Assembly (NCBI GenBank): GCA_003550325.1
Contig: QKWP01001064.1
Location: forward strand, 91,146 to 155,145
Source: Gigaspora rosea
Lineage: Eukaryota > Glomeromycota > Glomeromycetes > Diversisporales > Gigasporaceae
Direction: 5' to 3'
DNA length: 64,000 nucleotides
How positions within the stretch are numbered: position 1 is the stretch's first letter; the number at the start of each line of letters is the position of its first letter. The translations under genes and the position numbers were made by a program. The notes beneath the pieces are model-generated. The model did not search any database. It was not told the DNA's origin and saw only the letters and a list, made by a program, of their open reading frames with translations. Below are positions 1-12,531 of this stretch, piece by piece.

Positions 1-290
1 GGATCATTTAGTACTTTCTTTATGGTTCTTTGACATTCACACTAATATTTTCTAACGTTCTTTTAGTTCGTCAAAACTTTCTTTACGATTTTTAACAATC
101 TTGTGATGGTTTTTTAACGATTTTTCTACGGATCATTTAATATTTTCTTTGAAGTTTTTTTGATATTCACACTAATATTTTCTGATGTTCTTTTAGTTCG
201 TTGAAACTTTCTTTACGATTTTTAATGATCTTGTAATGGTTTTTTAACGATTTTTCTACAGATCATTTAATATTTTCTTTGAATTTCTGA
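1..290. repeat. Tandem repeat, unit 129-130 bp
   Basis: Two full copies and the start of a third can be read directly: copies begin at 1, 130 and 260, each opening with GGATCATTTA (AGATCATTTA in the third). The copies differ by scattered substitutions. The array may continue to the left of the window. No coding potential seen. Confidence 0.85.
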
Positions 291-469
291 CAATTTCTTC
301 TCTATATAATTTTTAATATTTGTTTTTAATAGGTTTATTAATTTTACTGTAGTTTATTATTTGTATTATTTTTGTTGTAATTATGAATATAATAAAAAAG
401 TATTATTGTAAAATAATTGTAATAAAATTGTTATATTATCGTAAACACATAGTAGAAATTCTGTTGAAA

Positions 470-1200
470 AATTTTTATTAAATTGTGACAATTTAATTAC
501 TAAATCACAAATATATTGCTGATTAATTGTTGGTAAATGGTTATAATGCCATCACAAAGTTTTTACAATATTGTTATAATATGGTTATGATGTAGTTACC
601 ATAATCGTAACTTCATCGTAGTAATATTATTTTAATACAGTCAGACCTCCCTAAATGCACCCTCCCTAAATGCAGCACCCCCTTAAATGCATGATATAAG
701 CCCGGGCCCATAGTGGGACTTATAGATAAATGCACGTTCTTTATTCTGTAAGTGCACACCAATTGTCCGGCCCACTTATAAAAACTCCCTCCATAAATGC
801 ATCCACGTGATTATTAGCCAATCAAATCCATTTTTTTCAGGCTACTAAAGCCATATTTATCATGTGATAAAGTCACATTGTGATTTTATTAGTGTTCTCT
901 AATTGCAGCCCTCCCTAAATGCACGTGCTAAAGCTGGTCCCGACGACGTGCATTTAGGGAGGTCTGACTGTATTTAAAAATAATTATATCAATTTAGTAA
1001 CCAACTAGTTACTTAATCGTAAATATATTTTTGCATTATCGCAATTTGATTTATTTTAAATTTTGTTACAATATCGTTACAATGTGGTTACCATAATCGT
1101 AACTTCGTCGTAGCAATTTTGTATTAATATAAAAAATAAATTGTATCAATTTAGTAACAATCTAGTGACTACTTAATTACAATATTATTAAAAAATTATA
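470..1200. repeat. Degenerate tandem repeat around a pogo-like element
   Basis: The block TTACCATAATCGTAACTTC occurs near 597 and again near 1088, with similar flanking sequence (a run resembling ATCAATTTAGTAAC follows each). Subtracting the 335 bp of the pogo-like element and its TA leaves a spacing of roughly 157 bp, so this is an old tandem repeat into which the element at 638-970 inserted. Positions 291-469 are AT-rich and show nothing else. Confidence 0.6.
638..970. mobile_element. Pogo/Tc1-like non-autonomous element, family P1
   Basis: The element is 333 bp with perfect 23-bp terminal inverted repeats starting CAGTCAGACCTCCCTAAATG, flanked by TA on both sides (636-637, 971-972), as expected for the Tc1/mariner/pogo superfamily. 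Each end repeats the motif CCCTAAATGCA two or three times, and single copies occur inside, so the element is built around an iterated motif, perhaps the transposase binding site. No transposase gene is inside. Relatives lie at 2803, 3410, 16825, 32317, 33725 and (variant) 33963. Confidence 0.9.
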
Positions 1201-1644
1201 AATTTCTGTAAAGTATGTGTCCGATATGTGTCCGATATCCTACATGAACTGGGCACATGTTGGGTATGTGTATAGATATATCTTACATATATCGGTCACA
1301 TATTGTCTATATATACTATATATATTGGGTACTCGATATTATATCGATATGTATAATTTTGACCCGTGTATAGAACCTTTAGGCAGTCTATTTTAATTAA
1401 ACAGCAAAAATTATATATATTATTTTAAAAAATAAATTTAAGGATTAATTTGAATAAACTGGATATTAGATTAAATTTCTAAATTAAACAATAGTTTCAA
1501 AATTAAATCAGATAGTAAATAGTTACAAAGCAATTAAACCATACAGAAGCACTTGCCTAAATAAATATTAAAATTGTACTACAATAACATTTTGAAGTAT
1601 ATAACAAAAAAAAATAATAATAGTAAAGTAAATTCAATTAAATA

Positions 1645-1839
1645 CAGTCAAACCTCTATAAATGCAATTCATAGAAACAAGCCTACAATGTGCATTTAGG
1701 AAGGTTTGTATTTAGAAAGAGCCAATTAAATTGCAGTTTTAAAAATTAGATCATTAAGTTTGTATAACTTCTACCAAAAAACTATATAACCTATCTTAAA
1801 TACTAAAATTTGATTGGCTATGTGCTTTTAGAAAGGTTA
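1645..1839. mobile_element. Truncated pogo-like element (variant of 33963-34304)
   Basis: It starts CAGTCAAACCTCTATAAATG after a TA and follows the complete copy at 33963-34304 through the shared stretch containing AGCCAATTAAATTG and TTGATTGGC. It then stops at about 1839, where a different hairpin-type element end begins. The right end is missing. Confidence 0.7.
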
Positions 1840-1905
1840 GAGGAGCGCCATTTATTATCTGATTTTTTAGGTAGGTGGGGATCATGAAAATATCAGGTTA
1901 TATAT
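1840..1905. mobile_element. End fragment of a TWA-type hairpin element
   Basis: GAGGAGCGCCATTTATTATC resembles the ends of the element at 54538-56166 (GGGGAGCACTATTT) and the sequence GGCGCTCC near 40105. The following GAAAATATCAGGTTATA is shared with the element at 48624. It abuts the truncated pogo-like element, suggesting it inserted there and was later truncated. The other end is not visible. Confidence 0.45.
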
Positions 1906-2385
1906 AATATATATATAATCAACTAATCAAATCTCTAATTGATAATAGTAATTAATTTTTCGATTTTACTAACTAATTGATTTTGGTCGATTTTCGATTT
2001 GTATCGCATGAACAATAAATTATAATTATTGTATGGATATATATATGTAATTACTTACACACACATATCTATACAATAACTATATTATCATATAGGTTTA
2101 TATAACAATCTATGCTTTTTTTGAAAGCTTATCGCATGGGTATATATGAAACCATGTGATTTATATATACCTGTGTGAATGTATTATTTTTTTAGATATA
2201 GCAAATTTTTAGAATTAATTTATATTATATTTGAGCGATTTTAAACTTTTATTGGACAAAGAATTAATATTATTGTGCTTTGCAAAAATATGTGACCTTT
2301 GCAGATTATGATATCATGTAAAATCACGGGAAATTAAGAGATTTTTCAATTTTAATAAAGATGCTGAAGTCAAAATTACATATGG
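1906..2385. other. AT-rich spacer, nothing recognised
   Basis: Simple AT-rich sequence with short TATA runs. No frame, terminal repeat or tandem array that I can support. Confidence 0.5.
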
Positions 2386-2783
2386 TGCAAGAAGCCTATA
2401 CTAGACAATAAAATAGTATAACTTTAAAATGCATCAATTTTTTGTAGAAACAATATTTTTAAAAGATATTTGGCAAATTTGTAGAGCTTATCATAATGAA
2501 CAAAGTTACTAGTCAAATTTTTAAAATGTTGCTTTTATAAAAAGTTATAGTACTTTAAAGTTAGTTAAAATTGAAACACATAGTAATTATATATACTGTA
2601 AAACAATAGTAATCTTTAAAACGCATCAACTTTTTATAGAGAAGGTTTTTCAAAAAAAATTTGGCAGACTTATAGAACTAATATTGCTCTACAAAGTTAC
2701 CAGTCAGTTTTTTAAAAAATCTCTTGTACAAAAAATTATAGTGATTTAAAAAAATTGAAACATGTTGAGTATAGGCTTCTTGC
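2386..2783. mobile_element. TIR element with internal duplication
   Basis: The ends are inverted copies of GCAAGAAGCCTATACT (2386 and 2768-2783). Inside are two diverged direct copies of a block of about 200 bp: each contains an AACGCATCAA-like run, a TTTGGCA run, and CAAAGTTAC followed by AGTCA. No clear target duplication is seen, so the superfamily is not assigned. Confidence 0.6.
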
Positions 2784-2802
2784 GATATATCAATATAAAA
2801 TA

Positions 2803-2999
2803 CAGTCAGACCTCCCTAAATGCAACCTCCCTAAATGCATATCTAAGTAAAACCTCCCTAAATGCATGCCTTTTTTTTGGCCCAACTTAATATAACACTT
2901 ATAGATTTTTACCTCTCTAAATGCATAACCTCTCTAAATGCATATCTTTGAAAATTTTTACTATGGTCCCGACGCTATGCATTTAGAGAGGTCTGACTG
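2803..2999 (+). mobile_element. Pogo/Tc1-like non-autonomous element, family P1
   Basis: A 197-bp element starting CAGTCAGACCTCCCTAAATG and ending in the inverted repeat with CTCTAAATGCA motifs. It is flanked by TA (2801-2802, 3000-3001). The same sequence in reverse orientation occurs at 3410-3589, about 410 bp away. Confidence 0.9.
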
Positions 3000-3409
3000 T
3001 ATTACAATGCTTTAGATCTTCAAAATATGTACTTCGATACTGTACTTGAAAAATATTTTATTAGCATACCTTCTGCATATAGTAAAGGCTTGAGGTAGCA
3101 TATTTTTTATTTACATTATGATGACTATTCATTATTTTAATAAGAAACTATTACACTGAGAGTACAAGGAAAAACTAAATGTTTCTCTTGTATTTAGTGA
3201 GTAATTATAAAGTGCTATTTTTTTGACAAATATAATCTATTTGCTCTTTCACCCAATTAGGATTAAATAATCGTACTCTTGTGGCGCATCAGATAAGTTG
3301 TAATTACATATATTTTGCTGAAAGTCAATTTCACAATACAAGCATTTTTGACAACTAAAACATGTTCCTCTACGATATTTTAGCTTTGTTTCTTGAACGT
3401 TAGCTATTA

Positions 3410-3589
3410 CAGTCAGACCTCTCTAAATGCATAGCATCGGGACCATAGTAAAAATTTTCAAAAATATGCATTTAAAAAGGTAAAAATCTATAAGTATTAT
3501 ATTAAGTTGGGCCAAAAAAAAGGCATGCATTTAGGGAGGTTTTACTTAGATATGCATTTAGGGAGGTTGCATTTAGGGAGGTCTGACTA
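3410..3589 (-). mobile_element. Pogo/Tc1-like non-autonomous element, inverted copy
   Basis: A 180-bp reverse-oriented relative of the element at 2803-2999, sharing the internal GGGACCATAGTAAAAATTTT segment. TA flanks are at 3408-3409 and 3590-3591. The last base has changed from G to A, and the copy has small internal deletions relative to its neighbour. Confidence 0.85.
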
Positions 3590-3744
3590 TATAATAAGTA
3601 TTAAAGAAATATTTATGTAAAAAGAAAGAAAATATGTTTGTCGAAAAAAACAAATATCAAAATATATAAATTTAAATTTGAAATTTCTATTAAGAATTAC
3701 TGTGAAAATTACAGGGTCACACTTTTTTGCAAAGTGCTATAAAT

Positions 3745-4250
3745 TAGGTGATTTTTAATTTAGTAGTTTTAAAATTTTTAACGAACTAATATTAGATTGG
3801 GTGATTTAAAAAGTTTCAATCGTTGGGTGAAGAACTAATATTGAATCAGATGATTTTTTAAATTTTCAATTATTAGACAAAGAACTAATATTAGATTAGG
3901 CAATTTTTAAAATTCTTAATTGTTGGGCGAAGAACTAAAATTAGATTGGGTGATTTTTAAAATTCTTAATTGTAAAGAACTGATATTAGATCTGGAGATT
4001 TAAATTCAGGTAAAAAACTAATTAGATCAGACAATTTTAAAAATCTCAATTGTTGGACGAAGAACTAATATTAGATCAGTTGATTTAAAGTTTTCAATCG
4101 TTAGGCGAATAATTAATATTAGATCAAACAATTCTAAAAATTCTCAATCGTTGGACGAAGAAGTAATATTAGATCAGGCGATTTTAAAATTCTTAATCGT
4201 TGGGCGAAGAACTAATATTAGATCAGGCGATTTTTAAATTTCTCAATTAA
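3745..4250. repeat. Minisatellite, unit about 60 bp
   Basis: About eight degenerate copies of a unit containing ATCGTTGGGCGAAGAACTAA followed by TATTAGATCAGGCGATTTT. Copies on the right (4140-4250) are the most alike; the left copies are eroded and one is shortened. No frame runs through it. Confidence 0.8.
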
Positions 4251-4259
4251 TAGTGAATA

Positions 4260-5772
4260 ATTAATACGTAACAATGCTTTAACAAAAGTTATATTTTAAT
4301 TATTAATAAAAAAACTTCCAATTAATATTAAATAACTTCATTATTAGTTGCTTGTCTTTTATTTCTTATTGTCGGAATTGGTTCATTTATCATTTTTCGA
4401 TTGAGATATTTCTTGGCAATATTCCTTGAAGTTAGAAAATTGAAAATTTTCTACTTGCAATATTACTTGCATTTTATAATTTATCGTCTTGGATTCAAGT
4501 TCGAAACTATACTTTTTTTATAAGATTAACTTAAAAGTTTTAAAAAAAAAATTAATACCATATATGTTTATTTAAAATAAAAAATTATTGAACTAGATCT
4601 CAAAACCAATCTATATGCCACATAGTTTCTAAGTATTTTACTTTTGCAACAAACAAAATGTTCGGCTTCAGGTTTGTCAACCATAAAGTTGCTGCTAGAC
4701 ATTTTAAAAAGAGGGAAACGAAAATCAGAATTGGTAAAGAGAATAAGAAAGAAAATCGGAATTGGTAAAACAAAAAAAGGTTAAATTATTAGGCGACGCA
4801 TAGGTTATTACATCAGACCCATACGATAAAATTATATTTAATTTAGCGTAAACGAAAATATATTGTTTAGATGTGTGAAAATGATTTAGTGTCATAGAAA
4901 AAAAGTATTTTAGAAAACAAAAGTGCAATTAATTGTTTTGAATATCAATATTAGAAAATTAAATTCATTTTATTCATTATTTATCCTTACCTAGTTGAAT
5001 TCTTTACTAAAATTATTTATTTACTTTTTGTGCATATAGAAATATTGTACAAAACGAAGTAAGTCTAAATTATTAGATTTTTGGGGTAATGGTTCGGTAA
5101 ATCAACTATGAAAATCAAACATCACACAAACACTTGATTATAAATTATTATAGAAAAATTGTTAGTATTCAAACCATAAGGCCGCACAAATTTATATACT
5201 TGGTTTTCATATCACGGAACAGTGATTAGTGACCTGGCTGCATGGCTTTTTTTTTTATAGTAAAAATTTTTTTTAAATAATGTTAAAAATAGTGTTCAAC
5301 ATCATTATAGATAATTATAAACTATTATATAAATGAATAACCACCCAATAGGTAAAATTCATATTGGTCTAATCCCCACAGTCACAAATGAACTCAATCT
5401 TAACCATATATGGTAGTTAACTAAGATTTTAAGGTTTTATACAATAGATTATAATTTTCACTAAACTTTATATTTAATCGGACCTTCTTTTACATTTATT
5501 TAAATGAACTGATTAAATTATTAAATTGCCATTACATATTTCAAATGATTACGGTATGATTTCCTGAAAGTTATTTTCCTACAAGTCATTTACTCGACAT
5601 CACATTGGGTGGCTAAAAATATATGCCTGATTAATGCTTACCCTAATTCTTGGTGATAAGGAATTGAGAAACAATCATTTAAAATATACTACAAGTCACT
5701 ATGCATTGATCATAATATTTGGACCATCTCGATTAGGGACGGATAATATTTTTATATTAATTATAGATAAAT
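4260..5772. other. AT-rich region, no gene recognised
   Basis: No coherent frame or element was found. One recognisable piece lies near 5175-5235: its reverse complement contains ATATGAAAACCAAGTATATA followed by a TTGTGC run, also present near 14853 in the other orientation, so it is a fragment of a dispersed repeat. An open frame antisense at 4725-4928 looks like chance. Confidence 0.4.
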
Positions 5773-6093
5773 CTAATACTACAATTTTTCATTTTGACTC
5801 ATCAACCCGTAGATCTTTTCATCTTTTGGCACTCTCTTCAATTACCAACCAGTTGATCTTTTCGTCATTTGTCATTTGTAGATTAGAGCGTCGACTATCG
5901 TATTTAGTATCTATTTGTTCATGTGATCTAATACTACAATTTTTCATTTCGACTCATCAACCTGTAGATCTTTTCATCTTTTGGCACTCTCTCCAATTAC
6001 CAACTGGTTGATCTTTCATCATTCGTTATTCCTTACCATCCTGTAGATCAGAGCATCAACTATCGTATTTAATATATATTTGTTCATGTGATT
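5773..6093. repeat. Tandem duplication of about 160 bp
   Basis: Copies 5773-5937 and 5938-6093 both start CTAATACTACAATTTTTCAT and end with TTTGTTCATGTGAT. They differ by point changes and small indels. Weaker related sequence continues to about 6470 (words such as CATCAACCCATTGATC). The 125-codon open frame crossing this duplication (5634-6011) starts in unrelated sequence and is best explained by the repeat. Confidence 0.75.
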
Positions 6094-6758
6094 AGTTTGA
6101 AGGAACAATCATCCTTTTTTTTTTGATCGGTTCGATCAACATTAATAAGGATCGTTGAAAACTTGAAAGATCATTGATAAAAGCAATAATTAAATGGATA
6201 AGAAGGTGATCCTGTATATCGCTTATTGTCATGTACAGCCTCACGTTCTTGAGAATTTTCTTTAAAGAATAGCTAGAATATGTGAAAAAACTAAAAAATA
6301 ATTAAAAATGCTACAATAACTAAATCCCAACAAGGAGTGAATTCTTCGGTTCATCAACCCATTGATCCTTTCTTTATTTGTCATTTTCTATCTATTCCTT
6401 TGTGGATCATTTCTTTATTCGACAACCATCCTGATTATTTTGTCATTTGCCAACCCGCAAATTCAGCATTGCCACATTCTTCTTGCATTTAACTATGTAT
6501 AATCTTCATTTCTAGCATTAATCAACTTCAATAAAGATTTAACTAACCATAACAGTGTTATGAAGATAGTGAGTAAGATTTGTAACATAATTTTTTACAG
6601 TACTTACAATAAAAATCACAATAATTCCAAAAGAAATTAATACAACTTTAGCTGATACTGCACACTGCCAAAATAGCGAGTAAGTTATATAACAGAGTTT
6701 TATAGCACCGTACATTATGATAGAAATTATGATAGTCTCTGATGCAAACTACATGTCA

Positions 6759-7066
6759 TCAGAATAGCAAGTTTTGTAGTGGCAGACTGTTTTATAGCAA
6801 CTCATGATAAAAATCACAATAATTCCAATACGAACCATCTAAATGTTAACCACATACTGTATAAATCATCAGAATAGTGAGTAAGCTCTGTAACAATTTT
6901 TTATAGTAAAATNTCAGAATAGCAAGTTCTATAGTGGCAGACTGTTTTATAGCAATTCATATAAAAATCACAATAATTCCAATACGAACCATCTAAATGT
7001 TAACCACATACTGTATAAATCATCAGAATAGTGAGTAAGCTCTGTAACAATTTTTTATAGTAAAAT
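6759..7066. repeat. Near-identical 153-bp duplicate around an N
   Basis: Positions 6759-6912 and 6914-7066 are almost identical over their full length, including TCAGAATAGCAAGTT and AATACGAACCATCTAAATGT. The only ambiguous base in the window, an N at 6913, lies exactly between them. All other neighbouring satellite copies are strongly diverged, so this may be an assembly join rather than a real tandem copy. Confidence 0.75.
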
Positions 7067-7904
7067 TTATAATAATTTTGATACAAACTAACTAACCTCA
7101 TACTATATGTTACCAGAAGTCTGTAGCAATTTATAATGATAATTCTTTTGCTAACCTTAACATATTGTGTGTTACCAGAAAAGAGAGTAAATTCTGTAAC
7201 AATATTTTTATATTGACTAATGAAAGAATTAGCTTAACCATATACCATATGTCACTAAAATAGTGAGTAAGTTCTATACCAGAATTTTTTACAGCAGCTC
7301 ATAAAGTAAATCATGATGATTCCAATGCAACTAATACAACCTTAGCTACATACAGTGTGTTATCAAAATAGTGAGTAAGTTCTGTAACAATAGAAATCAT
7401 AATAATTTTAATACAAACTAACTCAACTAGATACTTTACATTATTGGAATAACAAGTTCTATAACAGAATTTACAATAATTCATGCTAGTAATCTTGATA
7501 ATTCTAATACAAATCATCTCAGCATTAGCTACTTATTGTGTGTCACTGGAATAGTAAGTAAAAAAAGCATAATAATTCTAATGCAAGCTAACTCAACCAC
7601 ATATTGTATTAATGGAATAGCGAGTAAGTTCTATAACAGAACATTTTATGTAACTAACTAAACCTTAATTACATACTATGTGTCACTAAAATAGTCTTGA
7701 ATAGTAAGTAAGTTCAGTAACAATTTTTTACAGTAAATCATAATAGAAGTTATGATAATTCTAATGCAAACTAAACTAAATTAGTGTATTGTGAAGTAGC
7801 AAATTCTATAAAAAATTTTTTGTGGTAATTCATGTTAAAAATTATGATAATTCCAATACAAACTAACACTGCCTTAACAATTTACTGTGGCTATTATACC
7901 CATG

Positions 7905-8035
7905 CCTTCTAAAGTTGCTTTATCTTTGTTTTTGGCCTTCTACTGGTGCTCTTACATCATTAAATTGAATTTTTTTAGGATACTTCATCCCATATAGATC
8001 TTCTCTTTTATCCTATTACCTTTAACTTTTTATCC
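7905..8035 (-). pseudogene. Short possible coding fragment
   Basis: On the minus strand one frame reads about 28 residues without a stop, including DLYGMKYPKKIQFNDVRAPV. It is bounded by stops and less AT-biased than the surrounding satellite. It may be a small captured piece of coding sequence. I do not recognise the family, and chance is possible. Confidence 0.2.
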
Positions 8036-9055
8036 AATACTACTATAATAGTAAGTTTTACAACAATTTTTTATAGTAATTACAGTAGAATGCATAATAA
8101 TTCCCAATGCAATCTAACTTTACTAAAATAGTACAAAGTATTTTTTATAGTAACCTTTAATAGAAATTATAATAACCCTTATGCTAACTAAATCTTAACC
8201 ACATGCTGTATATTATCTAAATAGTAAGTAATTTTTGTAGCAGAATATTTTAAAGTTAACACACAATAAAAAATATGATAATCCCAATACTAACTAACTG
8301 TTTCAACTTTAACTACATACTATATATTATTAAATAACAAGTAAGCTATATAACAGAATTTTTTGCAGTAACTTATGATAGAAATTAAGTCACAACTGTG
8401 TATTACTAGGATGACAAATAAGTTTTGTAGCAGGATTTCTATGATGATTCACAATAAAATCATATACAAACTATAACTCAATATTGATCTTATATTGTAT
8501 TTCACTAAAATAGCAAACCAATAGAAGACCACAAAGTTTTAGTTACTTTATGCACATTTTCAAATTCTGGGACACCAAATAAGGCTGCACCAGAATTTTT
8601 TATAGTAACTCATTGAAAATCATGATAATTCAAATTCAAACTAACTTAGTCTTAATTATATACTGTAATACTACTGTAATAGTAAATAGTTCAATATTAG
8701 AACATTTTGTAGTAACTTACAAAATAATAATTTTAATATAAAACTAAAAAATTATTTGTGTTATTGGAATAGCAACTAAGTTCAGTAATATAATTTTTAT
8801 ATAACTTATAATAAAAATTATGATAATTCTAATATAATCTTAACTATAACTATGTTCTATAACAAAATTTTACAGTTGCTTATAATAGAAAATATAATAA
8901 CTCAAACTTAATTACATTTTGTGAGTGATAGAATAGTGAGTAAGTTTTTTTTTATAGTAACTCAAATTACAAATTATTTCATATACTGTGTTACAAGAGT
9001 AGTAAGTAAGTTCTATAATAAAATTTTTTACAATAACTCATAAAGCTATACAAAA

Positions 9056-9242
9056 TTATTTTTTTGTTTCTTATAAAATAAAATTTTAAAAATGATCTGA
9101 CCAGTCTATAAAATTTTATAAAATTTTTAAAAAATTTTTTTGAAATCCATCTGACTATTAGAATATATAAAAAATTTTTTCAAAAAATTTCCAAAATATG
9201 ACCTAACCAGGTTATAAGAAACAATTAGTTAAAATTGTATAG
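9056..9242. mobile_element. Small TIR element inside the satellite
   Basis: Ends are CTATACAAAATTAT and its imperfect inverse AAAATTGTATAG, followed inward on both sides by TTTCTTATAA-type sequence. The interior is a weak palindrome of AAATTTT runs with ATCTGACCAG and ACCTAACCAGG. No target duplication was identified. Confidence 0.5.
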
Positions 9243-9545
9243 TCTAATATGTACTAAATCAACCCTAACTATATACTATGTTTCTGAAATAATAAGTTCT
9301 ATAACTAAATTTTAACATCAACCCATAATAGAATTTCTTATAAACAAATCCCATACTGTAATTTACTGAAATAGTATGTAAGTTCTGTAACAAAATTTTT
9401 AGTAACATACAATTCAAACTACTTTAACCTTATTTACATACTGTGTATCATCAGAATAGTAAGTTCTATATCAAAATTTTTAAAGTAACTTATAATACAA
9501 GCTAATTAACTTTAACTATATACTATATTACCAGAATATATAGTA

Positions 9546-9890
9546 CTGTATTTATATAAAATAATGCACATGGACTTTAAAATAGCATAGTTGGTTTCGA
9601 AATAACACCCATGTGCGTCCTGAAATAATGGACACTCTACATGGTGATTTAATAATCTGTTGAAATGATGAATTCAGATAACAAAGTAGAAACAAGAATT
9701 TTTTAGCCAAAAAATCTGATTTAGATTAGAAAGGCTATATATAAAATTAAAAAATACCAGTTTGTTATGCATATCTCATATAACTCACAATTTTGACCTT
9801 TACCCCAAAATAATGTCCATGTGCATACTTGAAATAACGTGCATCTCCTCAACATAATACACAAGTGCATGTTATTTCACGTAAATATGG
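9546..9890. mobile_element. TA-flanked TIR element (Tc1/mariner-type)
   Basis: A 345-bp insertion with inverted ends of about 30 bp (left CTGTATTTATATAAAATAAT, right the imperfect inverse ending TAAATATGG). Both subterminal regions carry ATGCACATGGAC-type words. It is flanked by TA (9544-9545, 9891-9892). No coding sequence. Confidence 0.7.
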
Positions 9891-10804
9891 TAAGTTAGAA
9901 CTGTAATAGAATTTTTATTATAAATTGCAATGCTTATCAGAATAGCAAGTTGATAAAAATCAAGATACTTTGCTTAACTTTAATCACTATACCTTTTTAC
10001 AGTTGCTTACATCATATATAACTTTAATGCAAGTTAATTCAATTTTAACTGTATATTACTTGAATAATAAGTAATTTTGTAACAGAATTTTTATAGCAAT
10101 TAAAATAAGAATTATGATAAAATTATAATAATTCTAATGCAAATTAACTAACTTTTAACTACTATTATACATCATTAAATAGTAAGTTTTGTAATAAAAT
10201 TTCTTATAGAAACTCTTAATACAAACAGCTTAACCCTAACTGCTAAACTTATTGTGTCAATGAGATATGTTTCAAGTAAGTTCTGCAACATAATTTTTTA
10301 CAGTAATTTACAATACAAGCTAATTCAACCTTAACCATATACTATTGCCAGAATAGCAAGTTCTATAAACAAATTTTTTTATAGTACCTTATAGTGTAAA
10401 CTAACTCAACCTTATTCACATGCTATATGACAGAATTTTTTACAGTTACTTTTGATATAAATTATGATAATTTGAATAAAACCAACCCAACTTTAACTGC
10501 ATATTGTATCATTGAAATACAAGTAAATTCCGTATTTTTTAGTAATTTTACAATGTCTACTAATTCAATATAACTATAAAACTGTGTGTCACCAGAATAG
10601 TGGTTCCTGTAATAAAATTTTGTACAGTAATTTACAATGGTAACTAATTCAACCTTACCAACATACTATGTGTTGTTGGAATAGCAAGTAAAAATTTTTA
10701 CAGTAATTCTAATTAATAAAAATCATAATAATTTGAATTAAACCAACTTAACTATATTGCATTACCAAAATAGCAAGATTTGCAACAGAATTTTTTATAG
10801 TTAA

Positions 10805-11307
10805 TAGGCAATTCTCCAGTCAACTGGTTCAAAAATTTTTTTTTATATATAAATTTACTATAAGTGCGAATGCACAGCGTCTCTATTTAAAACTTTTTTT
10901 TATACTAAGTTAATCACCTTTTTGGCTTAAGAGACTTTTGTAAAGCTCATTAAAACGTATCTAATGGTAGTTAGAGCATTAAAATCAGCTTGGTGGATAC
11001 TAAGATATCTTTAAAAAACCTTTCTTTTACTATGTAAATTTCTTTGCAAACAATAGTATTGTTTATAAAAAAATTTATATAGTAAAAGAAAGGTTTTTTA
11101 AAGTTATCTTGATATTTACTAAGCCGATTTTGATGCTCTAACCACTATTAGATGTGTTTTAATGAGCTTTACAAAAGTCTCTTAAGCCAGAAAGGTGATT
11201 AACTTAGTATAAAAAAAGTTTTAGATAGAGACGCTGTGCATTCGCACTTATAGTAAAATTTATATATAAAAAAAAATTTTTGAACCAGTTGACTAGAAAA
11301 TTGCCTA
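10805..11307. mobile_element. TTAA-flanked long-hairpin element, copy 1
   Basis: A 503-bp near-perfect palindrome. The left arm begins TAGGCAATTCTCCAGTCAAC, the right arm is its inverse, and both sides carry TTAA (10801-10804, 11308-11311). TTAA duplication is typical of piggyBac- and Kolobok-type transposases. Arms contain CACAGCGTCTCTATTTAAAA, GCTCATTAAAACG and AAGAAAGGTTTTTTAAAG, and they meet near 11055. A second copy is at 20197-20698, and a fragment surrounds the hAT insertions at 51296. Confidence 0.85.
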
Positions 11308-11930
11308 TTAATTAAAATAATTTTAATGCACTAACTCAACTTTAGTTACATATTGTGCTACCAGAATAGCAGATTCCATAATAAAACTTTTTATAGTAAC
11401 TTATAATAGAAAACATGATAATTTTAATACAAACTTACTCAACTTCAACTACATACTATATTACTAGAATAGTAAGCTCTGTAACAGAATTTTTTACAAT
11501 ACCTTATTACATATAAAATTGCATTATTTCCAATGCAAATTAATTTAACCTTTACCACATGTCATGTATTACCAGAATAGCAAGTAAAGAATTTTTATAA
11601 GCTCATAGTAAAAATTAACACGATCCTTATCAATACTATATTTCACCAGAATAATTAAGTTCTATAACAGACTTTTTTTATAGTAGAAATTACAATAATT
11701 TTAATGAAACCTTAATCATGCACTATGTGTTGACAGAATAGCAAGGTTTTTAACAGTGTCCTTTACAGCATAATATTATAGAATTCATGATAACTCCAAT
11801 GCAAACTGGCTTAACCTTAACTATATAACATGTATCACCAGGATAGTGGTACTTTTGTAACAATTTTTTACATTAATGCATAATAGAAAACATGATTTTT
11901 TATAGTGAAATTATATAATTTCAATTTATA

Positions 11931-12531
11931 CTATATTTCACTACAAATGTAATGAATAAAATAGAGTGGCGTGTAAGCACCACTTGTTATACTAGTTAGT
12001 AGTAAATTATTGACATGGTGCATAAACAGCCCACATAATATTGGAACATATGGTAACTATTTAGAAGCTTGCACTATACAAATTCCTAATTCCTAAATTT
12101 AATATTATAAATAATAACGGATCTGTATGGCTAAATAGTTACTGCACATTCCAGTAGCATACTAATCCATATAATTTAGGCTTTAACATGACAATAATAG
12201 TGTAGTGCAAAAAAATTTTGTGATTGCTAGTAATCTTTTCTGCCTAAAAAACTAGCGTATATAATTATAAAGATCATTATCGACATTCCTGGTATGCGTT
12301 TCACAGCTATTCATACCATACTGATAGATTAAAATAAGTAAAGGAATTTGATTGACCGCTTACAATGATAAGATAACTTACCAATTATTATTGCTAACTA
12401 CATCGATAGCACATTTTATTATATTTTACTCATCTGAATAAATTTATCTTTTTATAACGCAGATGACTCCATAAATAAACTTTTGATATATCTGCAACAG
12501 ACCTCAATGCCATATTAAAAAATTTTAGTAA
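11931..12531. other. Unique-looking AT-rich spacer
   Basis: Less repetitive than the flanking DNA, with somewhat higher G+C, but no frame longer than a few dozen codons and no terminal repeats that I can support. Confidence 0.4.

Larger units (their letters stand above)
6540..11930. repeat. Long degenerate satellite array
   Basis: A unit of roughly 100-130 bp is repeated with heavy divergence across more than 5 kb. Typical words recur in the same order: AGAATAGCAAGT, GTTCTGTAACA, ATTTTTTACAGTAA, ATGATAATTCCAATGCAAAC, TAACTCAACCTTAAC, CATACTGTGT. Three small TIR elements (9056, 9546, 10805) interrupt it, as do short unrelated stretches near 7905-8035 and 8515-8590. No genes are inside. Such an array could be pericentromeric or heterochromatic, which is inference only. 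Confidence 0.8.

Noticed and set aside
5634..6011. Plus-strand open frame of 125 codons
   Set aside because: It runs through a 160-bp tandem duplication and unrelated upstream DNA; no motif and no similarity between its parts beyond the repeat.
3745..11930. CRISPR-like array
   Set aside because: Units are tandem without spacers, differ in length and are strongly diverged; no cas-like genes; the context is eukaryotic.
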